Shown: positions 36,958 through 49,550, numbered from the stretch's first letter. The stretch is DNA of 64,000 bases from Clavelina lepadiformis (GCF_947623445.1 NC_135240.1:24738001-24802000), one strand, 5' to 3'. Notes: generated from the letters alone by a model not told the origin. Numbers and translations: made by a program.

Positions 36958-39900
36958 TTGGAAAGACAATACACCTCTCTGATTTTGCTTTTGAAAGTCT
37001 ACATCTCACACTTGAGTATCAGCAGAAATTAAGACAGTAAAACATCCTAAATTATGCACCTATTTTGCTGTCAAAAAATACTGCGTACGTGAAAGCAAAA
37101 TAAGCCATAATGGTATTTTTTCATTAACTACAGACACAAGCTAAACTACTTTTGTTTATCAAAAATAATATATAAAAAAAATAAAACTTTCGGTGTACCA
37201 AAGTAAGAAATTTGGTAGTTCTTAATTAATTCTAAACAGACAAATATGCAAGGACTCTTTGTACCTTTACACACTTCATCAATTAACGCTGTAAAATATC
37301 TACACTGTATAATTTAGCATTTTACAAAATGAGAAAACTGAGCAAGTCCAACTACTATTTATGCAAACTGAGAGTGTACAGGGTATCTTAGTCTCTGGGC
37401 CATAGACCCTCACATTTTTCACTTTCCATTACAAACTATATCTGCTACAAAATGATTAAGAATGTGCTACATTTTTCCACTAGAATCATAACTTTAGTCT
37501 GAACTACGAATATTTCTGGAAACTAACAACAAACATTATTATTTGGTCATACTTCATACTTGTCTTGTTTTTTAAAACCATTTACGTAAAATATTCGGCT
37601 TATATGTTGATCAATCTCGTGCATGCAAGTGCCACACTTTCCATTATAACAGCAGGCTAGCAGCGTAGTCTGGAGTTGTAGAAAAGTTATCTTGCATATC
37701 AATCTTATAGCCATGGATGTGGAATAAATTCAGCATGTGCTCCTCCAATACTTGCAAGTAGAGATCAACGTTCAATTCTTTGTTAAACACCTTAGTTCAG
37801 CTATGGCTTAAGGGAGTTTTTCTGATAAAATGGGGAAGTCAGCCCATTACTTCTTGCCAAAAAACAAAAAATAGACGATAATCTTTCAAAAAATATTAAG
37901 GCTTGCCTTCAATCCTTCTTTGCAGACTGCAAAATGCACATGGTCACACTCACACCGATTTTGTTTGGCTAACTGATGTCAAATTGAGCTCTAGACTTAG
38001 GCTAACAGAAAGAATCCTTTATTTTAGAAATAAACTGTGGGTCTAGTATGCAAGTGCGCAATCAGATGACGTCACAATTTGAGTATCTCAGGTCTAATAT
38101 ACAAAGGCATCCTGTGGTTGTGCACTTGTGTACCAGACCCTATGGCCTATGCAAAAGTGAGGTACTATCGGTAACTCAGTGATACTAACATTACTAACAA
38201 TACCACGCAATGGCGTCGCCATTGTGAAGTGTAACAGGCTTAGGATACCTTTTGTAGCGATAAGCTGGAGTGCGGCACTTGGCAACAAACTTACAGCTGA
38301 TGCTATGCGTTCATAGAAATCTAACAACATTAAAGCTGTATTTTATGATGCGTCATCATTCATCAAGTGTTCATCAGATCAACAGCTTGGCGCGATAAAG
38401 AAATTGAAAAATTCAAAATTTATGATCAATTTAAGCCATGTAGTATAAGTTTAACATCAATGGCTAATTTCAACATGCAAATTAAAAAAAACAATGACTG
38501 AATTTGATCTCGTACTGGCCTACTGTCTATTAGTTTGTAGTCATCTGTTTTCTTTTTCTTTCTCACTTCCTACGAAAAGCGCATTTTTGGAGATGGATAT
38601 TATGTTGCGTTTACACTTGCCTCAACTCAATTCAGCTTGGAGCAGCTCCTTATAATAACACAAACTAAAGTTGTTTACACCTGGCGTACACCAAGTTGAG
38701 TTTTATGATAAAAACGATACATTGATGTTAATAATAATAAAAAAGATGAAGTTGATGGGTGCTCAAGAAAAATCTACCTGTACAGCTGAACAGCTAAGAA
38801 CGATGCATGTTCACGATAAAAATTATTAGCATGTCATAAAAGATTTTTTTATTCCCGACATCGTGTCAGTATCACTGTAAAGGAAATTTCACGTAAAATA
38901 AAACGACAAATTTTGACATGGATATGTAGAACGTAGCCTACGATGTAAAGTAGATATTGTTACGATTAATTATTCATCAAGCAATTTGACTACTTCCCTA
39001 TAAAGCTAGAGTACTTTGATACTCATTCACCTTTGCACTTTGATTTCGCGACGACTTTTAATTCTGACTTTATTTGATATTTGTTGCTTGCTATCTTATA
39101 CAGGGTTTTTAAATTGTTAAATATTCTAAGGATGCTCAGAAAAATTCAAAGTCAATAAATATAAGAAAGAATAACTTAGTAGCTATAGTAGCTTATAGTA
39201 GCTTAATTGTCCTTTGTAACTTCTGAGATTAGGAATAAGATTTATAGTCGGCTATATATTAATGAAAGTTTCCTAATTTATTTTAAACTAAAAGTTTACT
39301 AAACTATAAAGGAAGGAAAGTACGTTTTCAGTTATGGAAACAACGGAATTGGAAAATACCACAAAGTTTTATATATAGTCATACAATTTTGTAGATGTTG
39401 TTTTTAAAAGCAGCACAACAAACAATCGATTTGTGTACAAAAAAGAACGAGTAGAAATTTAAAAATTGAGTTGGACTAAAACAATTTTTCTATAAAAACA
39501 CTGCGTTGTTTATGGAAGCTAAAATTTGACCTGGTGGTTAATTCTCTTACAGAAAAATAGCCTCCAGATTTATTATGCTAGAATATTGAACATCTTGAAA
39601 GAGCTGAGTACCCGCGTTTAACTTGATGTGGAAAACATGTTTCAAACCCGGGTACCAGAGGTCAGATAAGGTTGGTTGAAAACAAAAACGCTCAGCTGCA
39701 GCTTTTCTAAATTAATTATTTATGCTTTTTCTTGTTCAGCGCTGATAATGAGCAGCTGAAAGCTAAATTTTCCCCAATACAATTTTGCCATCCACTTGAG
39801 ATAAAAGAAAAAAATGTAAATGTACTTTGGCGTAGGCTAGCCTACCTGATTAAAACACCTGGCATGTTCCAAGTGGAAGCAAGTCGCTACAGGGATAAAA

Positions 39901-40261
39901 ATTTGTATTTCAAAATCCGAGCTTTAAGAAATATCACTTGTTTTTCTCCAGTCTGAGCATGCCTAAAGTCGCTAAATTGTAGGTTTGCATTGAAAATGTC
40001 GATTGCACATTGAAGATGAATGTATGAATTTTATAGCTGCAGAATCATAGCCTATTTCTTTGTTGTCTGCAACAAGTTTAGACAAATATGAGCTTTTCGT
40101 TTTAAATATTATCGTCTCTTAAAAGCTTTGCAGGAAACAAATTAAAAAGCAAAAAATATATGTTGCACAATATTATATTTATTTCCAAATTTTATTCTCA
40201 GTTATACTTGAAATATTAGTCAGAAAATATTATACAGTATTAATAGAGAATTTTAAAAATT
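36958..40261. other. Divergent intergenic region, CDKL5 / RGS
   Basis: This 3.3 kb between two divergent genes should hold both promoters. I see no exon chain; frames at 38094-38330 (-) and 39732-39956 (+) lack domains and splice context. The only structured element recognised is the MITE at 38039-38140. Confidence 0.45.
38039..38140. mobile_element. 102-bp MITE carrying a CRE-like palindrome, copy 2
   Basis: Starts GGGTCTAGTATGCAAGTGCG and ends with the inverted form (...GTACCAGACCC). It keeps the interior GATGACGTCACAATTTGAG and CAAAGGCATCCTGTGGTTGT blocks of copy 1 at 24556. No clear target duplication remains. It sits about 1.1 kb upstream of the CDKL5 start codon. Confidence 0.75.
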
Positions 40262-42160
40262 ATGCCGATAATCAGACGTTCATCAGACTTTTCCACGTTT
40301 TCGACAAAGTTCCAACGTAGCAACGACAACGATTTTCCAAAAACTGCTTCCTTCTGCTGTACGAGAAAAGCTCTGAGAAATAGTAATGCTGGCCAAATGC
40401 AGTAAGTATTTAAAATTTTTTGTTCCATTAATTTGTTTTATATACAACTATATTTATTCGAATTTTATCATAAAATTCAATTTAGTTTAATTGAAACATT
40501 AAACAAGGACTAATAGTGTAAAAGAATTTTATATAAATAGAGCAACTCACTATAACTGAATAAATTGTTAAAAACCGCAATAAACATTTTTTCCAAATTG
40601 TTTGACCAGTTTAATCAGTTAATAGAGCATTTTAGCATAAGATGAAATTGTTTTAGCACTAGCTATAGGCCCTCTAAGCCTTTGCGCGTTTAAAAAGTAA
40701 CTAGTACTTAGAATAATACTTGGTCTAAAACATAAAAACATTTACACAGAAACTGATGATGCCGTTGTTAGGCATAAAAAGTAATTTTGGTTCATTAAAA
40801 TTCTACGTACTAACTGATTTGAATTTCTTTATACTTATACTATTATGAGGAGTTCACAAAGTGTTTTCCAGTAGAAGCCGATTGCAATTGACAATAACAT
40901 TATGCGGTATTTTAATATAACTTATACAAATATTGTAAAAGATAATTAATTAACACCCGACTCCCGACACAGTATCTCTGTTTATTCACCAGTGCTACAT
41001 ACATTCTTTGTTTTCCTGACAGGACAAAACAAACATCTGATATGAAAGTTATGAAAGTCGTGACTTTGCGTATGATCTTGAACAACAAACGTAAGTATAG
41101 CTTAGAATCTAGTTAAAGTTTCTTTAATAGTACGATGCCTAATGATGTAGCCCCAGCATAGCATTTCTATTAACTTTAACTTTATAATCAATTAGTAGAA
41201 TAATTGTAGTCTACTTGGTTAGTTATTATCTGAGAATGAATAATGTTAAACTAAAATTTGTATACCCATCGATGTATAACCGCACAAGTACAAATAACTT
41301 GAAGCAAACGTTCAGAGACTTATAAAATCTTTGAGCAATTCTTGGAAGATGAACATAGCGACGAAAATCTGGAGTTCTGGTCGGATGTCAACACTTTTCG
41401 TGAGGAATCGACAAAAAAGAAGAAGAAACACGCTCAAAAAATCTATTCTCGTTTCATCAAGGAATCTTCCAAACGAGAAGTACTTGCTTATGTTTCAATA
41501 TAACTTTGTTAACAATTACCAAAGACTGCTTACATAATGTACACCATGAAGTTGACCAAACTGCAGTTGGTAGTCAGAAAAAATATATGTCGCAATGTAA
41601 ACTGGTAGACCTGGCTTGCTATGGGCATAAAACATCGATACGTATAAATCTTACACGTTACATAACCTATAAATTTTACACAAGGGTTTTAAAAACAGCG
41701 TTGTTAACGAGCTTTGACTGTATTGAGCAATGCTGGCCATTAACGGTTAGTAGCGTTGTCAAAAAAGATTTGCCGTTAGTCTGCTCTTTTTATTATTCTG
41801 ATCGATCACATAGCGCCCACCGTCAAAACGTAACTGGAAACAGCGTTGGTCAGCGAACTATTCGTTGCAGTTTTTTGCGACCAATCTTAACCTCGTAAAC
41901 ACATGACAGTGAAATATATCGACAATTTTTGTTTTTGTTTTAAGGTTAATTTGGATTTTTCCGTTCGCAAGCAAATGGAAAGAGACCTTAAAACATGCGA
42001 AGCTGAAATCTTTAACGACGCGCAAGAAATCATATTTCAGTTGATGGACAAAGGCTCCTTTATCCGATTCAAGAACAGCTCAAAGTTTCGCAAGTGCGAG
42101 GTCATTCTTCACCTTAGTGATAAGGATCAAATTGAAAAATGCAATTCACCAAAGCGCTGA
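40262..42160 (+). CDS. Small RGS-domain protein (R4-like)
   Basis: A GTPase-activating regulator of heterotrimeric G-protein alpha subunits, acting at the plasma membrane. Exons 40262-40401, 41023-41090, 41316-41479 and 41945-42160 join in phase (195 aa), the size of the small R4/B RGS proteins. The RGS box runs from about residue 68: TYKIFEQFLEDEHSDENLEFW (helices 3-4), KIYSRFIKESSKREVNLDFS, then AQEIIFQLMDKGSFIRFKNS near the end of the box. The conserved EENLEFW core is DENLEFW here. The N-terminal 47 residues are basic with CC and Ser-rich stretches; I see no other domain. The start is the only in-frame ATG that includes exon 1; an ATG later in exon 2 (KVMKVVTLRM) could be an alternative. 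Exact vertebrate paralogue not resolvable. Confidence 0.88.
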
Positions 42161-43836
42161 CGTCACTGTCTAAGTTATGAAACAAACCATCAAAATCATT
42201 CTTTCTTTTGTGTAATTACAGGCTCTCGCTGTTGACTTTCTCAATTAACCCTGGTGTCTCTGGTTGCTTTTTATGATCTAATTCTAATCCATTCATTTAT
42301 CTCTACTCTTTTATCTAGCTACCTTTATTTTATCACATATTGTGTTGTAAACATTTCGGTCCATCCATTTACTGGATGACGTTTGTACTACTGTATATAG
42401 TTATCTGTCGTATGCCGCAGTTTCATGTCGTAAGTATTTTGTCGGCAGAGAGAACACATGTAACGATGTCGAGCTTGTGCAACCATAATGCAGGCAAATG
42501 CAGCGCGTGTACTGTGTTGGGTCGTTTGCAGGTGATTTGGCTATAATGGTTCAGGTCGCAGTAAGATTGGACATTTTGGAAGTTGTTCTTGTTATTTTAC
42601 TACCTCGCCTGGTTCAGCGGATTGTCAAAATGGAAAACAAACGGACTTGACCGAAAATCAATAGAGGCTAATAGGTTTTTAGCTTATGACACTCTATAGC
42701 AGTGATTCCCAAACTGTGTGCCGCCACAGATTCTCAGGTGTGCCGCGAATCTTTTTGGAATTTGGGAAAAGAACTGTATAAATTGTTAAAATAAGGCATG
42801 CAGACAAGCATATGCGACTTAAAAGCGCTCTAACTGCTTCAATAGCTGATAAATAAGCACAAGTCCATCCAATAAGCACATCCATCGCATTAACACGTGA
42901 AAATAAATTTTTAAAGCAAATTTTCTTCTCTTGTAAGTGTGCCGCGAGCGTTTCATAATTTTTCTAGTGTGCCACAAGCTAAAAAAGTTTGGGAACCACT
43001 GCTCTATAGTCCATAGAGCCATTTTATAGAATGTAGTAAGTCATAAAGATTTGTAGTTGGCCATAACTTTTTATATACCCTTGGTAACAATTTTATTCAA
43101 ATAAGGTGAACGTCGTGTTGTAAAAGTTTTAAATTAAATTGAACTCCAACATACTGCAAAGGACAGAAAGAAACATAGCCAGATTTTATGTCGGACCATA
43201 CAGCACGCATACAAAGCACAGGTATTGTTAAAAAGTTTCCAATTCTCCATGGTTTGATTTAAATATGACGTAACATGGTATTTTTCGCAAACGTGTTAAT
43301 TTTATTCCAAATAGGTATTCCGCTGTTTGCCCGGCTTCATTATTTCGATAATGGTTTTTCCGTTTGTCTTTGTTTGACACTATTCAGAGCACGAAGAAAA
43401 TTTTTCACCACTTTAGCACTTTTCTTATCGCTGGCGTTTTGGTGCCTAAGGCCGGTTGTATTATGAAGTCGCGTAATCGCATAATAAAAATTTACGCGGT
43501 TTTATTTCTGACAAATTATTTGCTGCTAAAGCAGACACCTGCCTTACAGCATCATATATATAAAGGTTTAACAACAAGCAGTAAAATGAACATAAAGCAA
43601 GAACTGATTATTCACTGGTCCTTGCAGAAAAGGTTTTGCACGACTTTGCAAAATGCCAGTCCGTTTGTTAAGTTGAAAAAGCAAAACAGATCACCAAAAC
43701 TAAGCCGAGCAGGGTGCGCAGGAGTACATGCAGTTGCAGGAAAGAAGTCACAAATAGGATTTAATACTGTTTTACAACTAAATTTGAGAAATTTGGAGCA
43801 CTAATTTTCCTTCATATTTGTTAAGCTAAGTTTAAA
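42161..43836. other. Intergenic interval RGS / arylsulfatase
   Basis: Contains the hAT-type MITE at 42700-43001. A frame at 43364-43804 (+) has no ATG at its start, no domain I recognise and no splice context, so it is not called. Confidence 0.45.
42700..43001. mobile_element. 302-bp hAT (Charlie-like) MITE
   Basis: Left end CAGTGATTCCCAAACT and right-end inverse CAGTGGTTCCCAAACT differ by one base. A perfect 8-bp duplication, CTCTATAG, flanks it at 42692-42699 and 43002-43009. Three GTGTGCCGC/GTGTGCCAC subterminal motifs occur inside, typical of Charlie/hAT ends. No transposase remains. Confidence 0.9.
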
Positions 43837-46800
43837 ATGATATTAACTGCACAAACGACGAAGCTACTCGTCGAGCTTTTCATATTGGGAAGTTTTGTCT
43901 TCTGCAAAGGTTGGTGCAAAATCACTGGATGTTTGCTTTGATACCACTTCCTTTAACACTGGATGTTTTTCATGCGTGTAACCAGTTGCCCTTTTTCACT
44001 ACAACCTATATAATATGTAGTGATACTCTGCTGTTATTGCAGACTTGTATACTGCTTTGCTGCTATTAATGTTTTTTATTTGGGAAAAATTGTTTACAAA
44101 ATTAAGTATTAATATGATGACTGTATTTTAACCATCAGGTAACAAGGCAACACCTCCTCATATCGTGTTGGTATTTGCCGACGACTTAGGTAAGTTCTAG
44201 ACGATATTTTGCAAAACAATTCTTTAATTAAAATTTAAACGCAGAGAGGTATGATATATATTATATGTTAATCTTTATCCTCGGGCTGAGGAAAGTCTTT
44301 GCACGACTTAAACCCTGCGATGATTCCTCATCACTCGAGCTCCGGTTACCGAGCTCGCCTTGGTGCAAGTTCGGATTGTCACACGTTTTATATCTTTTCA
44401 TATGTCATATATCGCCCGAATGTAAAACCTTTCACAAAGACCACTGGCTTCAGGATCAAGTGTCGTAAATTCCTTGCCTGAGAGCATTAAAATGGTAGCG
44501 TCACTTTGTGCCGAACACGAATTTTGCGAGTACAGCGCTCTAACCATGCACTTGGCTACTGAGCCGGCAAAATGTGCCAAGCAACAGATATTTACTTATG
44601 ATACTTACAGTGCATACTTTTAAGCCGAGTAAAGATATTCGCCTTCGCTTAGGCTTCAACGATGTGAGCTGGCACAACCCTCAGGTCCTGATGCCAAATT
44701 TGTAAAGTCTGGCCGAAAACGGTGTCATACTCGAGCAAGCGTACGCCCAACAACTTTGTACTCCTTCGCGTGCCGCAATGCTTACTGGATACTACCCAGT
44801 AAGCATTGGAATGCAGGTGAATTGTATCAAACATCAATTAAAAGTAACCAAGATTTTACCTGGCGTTTTTCCGGTTTCATTTGTTTTTGTTTATTGACCA
44901 GTTTCCGCTGAGTTATGTTATGACTCGCACTTCTGTTATCTCTGTTTTCATTTACACCTAATATTCGTGCACTAACACATTAAGCACGCTCGAAGTCATT
45001 TTACGTGTTTTCTTTGTGCTGACGTATCATGTAGGAAGGCGTCGTGACGGCAACGCAGATAAAAGGACTTCCGTTAAATTTAAAGTTACTTCCGGAATAT
45101 TTGCAGCAAGTCGGAAACTACACGAGTTACGTGGCCGGAAAGTGGCATTTGGGATTTTGCAATACGAAGTACACCCCACTTGGAAGGTCCGTGTATATAG
45201 CACAAATAATTTTATACAAATATACAAATTTTGCACAAATAGTTCTAGTTTATACACAACGGAAAATATGTTCCCGGTTTCGGTAGCTTAAGGCTTCAAT
45301 GCATGAACCTAATAACCGTTATATTTTGCATTCAGAGGATTCTCAAAACATTATGGATTTTACAACGGTCACATTGGATATTATGACCACATGGTTGGAG
45401 AAACGGGAGAAAGTAAGGTTATACTGTGCGCGAATGTTATACAGCCCCCAGTTCGGTATCAAAATGATGTCAATTTACCAAAAATTCTGCGTACTCCTGA
45501 CGTTTCGGCAGCAAAAGCCATCGTTGTTGTTGCTGGTGGAAAAGTAGTCCCAGCACTTAGGACGCGGATATTCAAGCAGAAATGAGTTGATATTTTTTCT
45601 TCCAGCTGCCATCGACTACAGAAATGATACTACTGTCAATTATGCTGCCTATAACAAATATGCGACCACGGATCTCACTGATGCTGCGATCGAGTTTATA
45701 GAAAATCAAAATCCAGATGAACCAATGTTTCTCTACATGGCTTACAATGCTCCTCACTCGCCGTTTGAGGTAAAAGCAAACTGGCAATCAAAGGGTGTTG
45801 CCAATGACCGAATTTACCGACTTAATTTGACTTCAAGGTTTATCAAAACTCGTGTTATTTTCCGGGACGCGTTTTGATATAAGTAACAAAATAATTCCAT
45901 CACTGAAATGAGTTCAGAATGGTCGACTAATTTCGTCAAACGAATAACTACATATATCTTTATGGTATTGCCAAATCAATATGCAAATGGCCCTGTTTCA
46001 TTCGGTTGTAGATAGTCTTATAACAGTACTTAATGATTTCATTCCAGTGATAATACTATTCCGTTAATTAAATGGACATGAGTTTCCATGACTTCAACGT
46101 AGGTTGAATTTAGTGGACTTGGAACGGTTTTATCTAAAAATGAGAACATAATCAATTGCGTGCTTACATTTCCCGGTTCTGTTACATGCCAGGTTGACGC
46201 CAAATATTCCAACTTGTACACAAAACTCAGAGGCGGGAAACGGAAGATTTATTTAGGAATGATAACCGCCCTCGATGAGCAAGTTGGAGGACTGAAAAGT
46301 GCTCTTGTTGACCGAGAAATGTGGGACAACACAGTATTCGTTTTTTATTCCGATGTAAGTGATTTTAGAATGTGAGAGCCAACGCAATGTTTAACAATAG
46401 TCACCAGATTATACATAAGTACACGTTCTAATTATCAAGTAATCTTTAATTCAATTCCAGCATCTTATATGGTTCTGTTACTTGCAAAAAAGGTTAAAAA
46501 TTATAGTTTGAAAGCAATTGTTTGAAGCTGCAAATTTTAACATCACGTCTTCATCGAATAGAACGGCGGGGGCACCAGAAGAAACGGACAGAGCGGTAAC
46601 AATTATCCATTAAGAGGAAAAAAGGACACTTTATGGGATGGCGGATACAGAGTTCCGGCATTTTTTCACAGCCCACTCCTAACGAACAGTGGTTACTCAC
46701 ATAACGGGTAACCTATATTGCTTTATACGCAAATACTCGTGAAATAGATAACAATCTACTCGAAGGGAATCTTATAGTCTATGTGTCAAATTCCTTCTAC

Positions 46801-47993
46801 ATGTTTATTCAGGTTGTTTCACGTGTCGGATCTTTTTGCCACTTTCGTATACTTGGCAAGTGGAAAAGATGCGTATGCAGTTCCCTCCGGTATCGACGGA
46901 ATGAATATCTGGGAGTCCATCTCTGATAATTCGGTTTCCCCAAGGCAAAAAAATTGATCACATAGTTTCTTTTATATACATGATGATTGACAACTATGAG
47001 AAAAAGTAACTATTGTCCTTTAGAAATGAGCTGGTGTACAACATCATCGAACATTCAACTTCGTCCAAACCACCAGCAAGGGTCGTTGAACAAGCCGCTA
47101 TCAGATACAACAACTATAAGTTGATTGAAATAGATGCCGGAGTGTCCGTAGGTTTCGGAGGACGTAAGAATTCCAAACTTTTTATCATAGTCTTACACAC
47201 ATTATTTTTTTGCAAAAATTTTCCAAAAAAAAGCCACAGATATAAAATTTCCAAACTAATTAAAAAAGCAAAATAAACTCGCCTAATTGAAAACAATTCC
47301 AAAAATAATGTTTAACAAATGATAGCACAAAGCATTTTGTCACGTTGGGTTTATATTTGATATCACCTGTGCTTATTTCAGTTTGGCTTATTTCATTACG
47401 TCAACTTAATGACTGGAATATTTAGCTATATACGAACGAAAGACCTGCATAGCTGTTAAATGGTCAGTCAATAACCAAGTTTCAAATTGCTTGCAGGTCA
47501 ATATCAGGTAATATATCATGATATTTTTTGTCCTATTACAGTGAACGACTGGATAACACCTCCAGAAAATTCCACAGACGTGATTGGAACGCCAGCAAAT
47601 ATGAACGCCCACACTATCGGTAGTTACGACTATTACCTCTTCGACCTTGAAGGTAAGACTTTAGAGTTTAGATATTCAAAAACATTTTCAAGTTATGGTT
47701 TTAGACGATGGCAAGCTTGTTAGTACAAAGGTAAACAACGCACTTGCGTTTAAAAAATTATAGAGTGCCTTAAATTTCAACAATTTTTTATAAAAATTTT
47801 ATCATGTGATTTTTCTACAGAGGACCCGTACGAGACAAATAATATTGCCGCTACAGACATCACAAATTTATCTCTGATGCTGACCAGGCTGTCAGCAGCG
47901 AAGGGGAAGGCAGTGCACGCCATAGACAGCACAACATCGGACAATGGGTTGCCAAGCAATAATGGCGGCGTTTGGGGTCCTGGATTCTGTTAA
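43837..47993 (+). CDS. Arylsulfatase B-like sulfatase with premature stop
   Basis: A sulfate-ester hydrolase, probably lysosomal or secreted, acting on glycosaminoglycan-type substrates. Twelve exons: 43837-43909, 44139-44189, 44653-44816, 45035-45186, 45336-45412, 45606-45769, 46193-46354, 46562-46707, 46813-46944, 47024-47163, 47542-47652 and 47821-47993. Every phase joins, giving 515 codons, the ARSB length. Seen: an N-terminal signal peptide ([15 protein letters not shown]), FADDLG metal ligands, the formylglycine motif CTPSR (Cys77), GKWHLG, YSDNGGG split across exons 7-8, [15 protein letters not shown] and a WGPGFC C-terminus. Codon 59 is TAA (44703-44705), between MPNL and SLAENG, so the sequence as given cannot make full-length enzyme; no alternative splice rescues the frame. 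Everything else is intact, so this is a null allele, a very young pseudogene or a base error. Intron 9 fits GC-AG. ARSB versus ARSI/J is not resolved. Confidence 0.88.
44263..44590 (-). repeat. tRNA-derived SINE, copy 2
   Basis: Lies in arylsulfatase intron 2, inverted to the gene. The minus-strand head reads like a tRNA: TAGCCAAGTGCATGGTTAGA then GCGCTGTACTCGCAA and a B-box-like GTTCGGCAC. The body and tail match copy 1 at 23985-24345 (tail ...CCTCAGCCCGAGGATAAAGATT). Boundaries are approximate. Confidence 0.7.
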
Positions 47994-48156
47994 GATTTTC
48001 TGTAATCCATGAATGTGCATCTTAATCTAGATATCATGAGTGTAGCTTGTGCGACACTGGAGCCGTAAAGCAATGATATTTTTCCGAAGTTGTGTTGCAT
48101 TAACAACGGTGTATGATTTAATTGAATGAGTCCACATCACTCTATTTACTTGGCAC

Positions 48157-48162
48157 AATAAA
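48157..48162 (+). terminator. Candidate poly(A) signal, arylsulfatase
   Basis: AATAAA 164 bp after the stop codon, in a position normal for a tunicate 3'UTR. Confidence 0.55.
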
Positions 48163-49375
48163 ATGTAGGGATCGGGGAATTTATTGTCTTCTTTCACTCG
48201 TCGTTACACTTTGATTTTACCTTTCACTATATATTTCTATTGATATGCACCCGACATAATAACCCTAATGCAAAAATGTTGTTTGTGAAAAGCTTGCCTT
48301 TGTGTGAGAGGAAAATATTAAGCGCCTGGCCAGAAATGTCTTAGTCTGATTTGGCAGACCGGGTGGATAACATTAAGCAAACTTCTAATTCAACGTTAAG
48401 AATGCAAAAAGCTACAGCTTAATCATAATTCGAATCAACTGTTCCGAGCAACTGACTAATTCCGATCAGGCTTAAATGCATGCGATGTGACGCAATATCT
48501 GCTGATTGTGGAAAAGAGAAAACCTTTCCTTCAACAGCCGCAATAATGAGCATCAACAGCATCAACACCACTACACAACACTACATTCCCATGTTGCAAT
48601 CGATAAATGATTAAGGGCAAACAGTTGAAAGTTTCTTCAGACAAGAAACATCCAACATCACTTCGTCTTTCAAAGAGATGGGTGTATATTGTGTAGTCTA
48701 AGTGGTTAGGCAATTATTTGAGAAAAGTGTATGTAAGCGCTGTTGTGGGCAGTTTGTGGTTTTCTCACATCTGATGAGCGAATCAAATTACTAAATACAT
48801 ATTTGAACGTTTCCAATAGCTTGGAAGGTTCTTAATTTGCCAAGGAAAGGCTAAATAAAACAAACAAAGAGCCAGGCACTTCTAAACCGCTCATATGATT
48901 ATATTAAAAAACTGTTACTAACACCTGTTTTTTAATGCTTTACATACACTACTTTATGTGTCTTTGCAAAAGACGTGTATGAGCTTTTGATTGCATGAAT
49001 GGAATTACCAAAGAATGGTAAAACCGTCATCGGCTACAAACAAGTCATTTTATGCTTTAATTTTAATTACATTATGGTTTTTTCAATGCACTCAAAAAAA
49101 TCCATTTTATGGTCAAGTGTAAAAATGTAGCCTAGTGTTCCTCGTTATCAAACTGACTGTCAGTATGTCACTCAATCTCTCCATCTTCTGTCATTGTTTG
49201 TAAGTGCCGAATGTTATATTCGAACACCCGACCAGCTGTCGAGACATGAGCCAAGTAACGATTATGATGGGTTGCCGTCTAAAACTAAAAAAATTGCCGT
49301 TTCCCATTTGCACAGAGCTGAGCAGTAAAATCCTGCGTCAGTTAACGGACGTAACGTTAACGGTCTGTCCAGGTC

Positions 49376-49550
49376 CAGGCTGTCAGCAGCGAAGGGGAAG
49401 GCGATGGAGAGGTGCACGCCATCGACATTACAACATCGTATGATAGGTTTTCAAGCAATAATGGTGGTGTTTTGGGGTCCTGAATTCTGTTAAGATTTTC
49501 TGTAATCCATAAATTATACAACATGTGCATCTTAATCTAGATAGCATGCG
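49376..49550 (+). pseudogene. Truncated copy of arylsulfatase last exon and 3'UTR
   Basis: CAGGCTGTCAGCAGCGAAGG onward matches the last exon from about 47886, including the stop and the 3'UTR phrase AAGATTTTCTGTAATCCAT up to about 48040. It differs by an in-frame 9-bp-scale insertion, substitutions and an extra T before GGGGTCC that shifts the frame. No homology to upstream exons is seen, so only the 3' end was duplicated or survives. It is on the same strand, about 1.5 kb downstream of its parent. Confidence 0.85.

Noticed and set aside
43364..43804. 146-codon plus-strand frame upstream of the arylsulfatase
   Set aside because: Begins at TTG, has no recognisable domain and does not join the sulfatase exons.
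45413..45585. Read-through of arylsulfatase exon 5 into a 60-codon extension
   Set aside because: A GTAAGG donor at 45413 joins in phase to exon 6 and restores the conserved sulfatase sequence, so this is intron.
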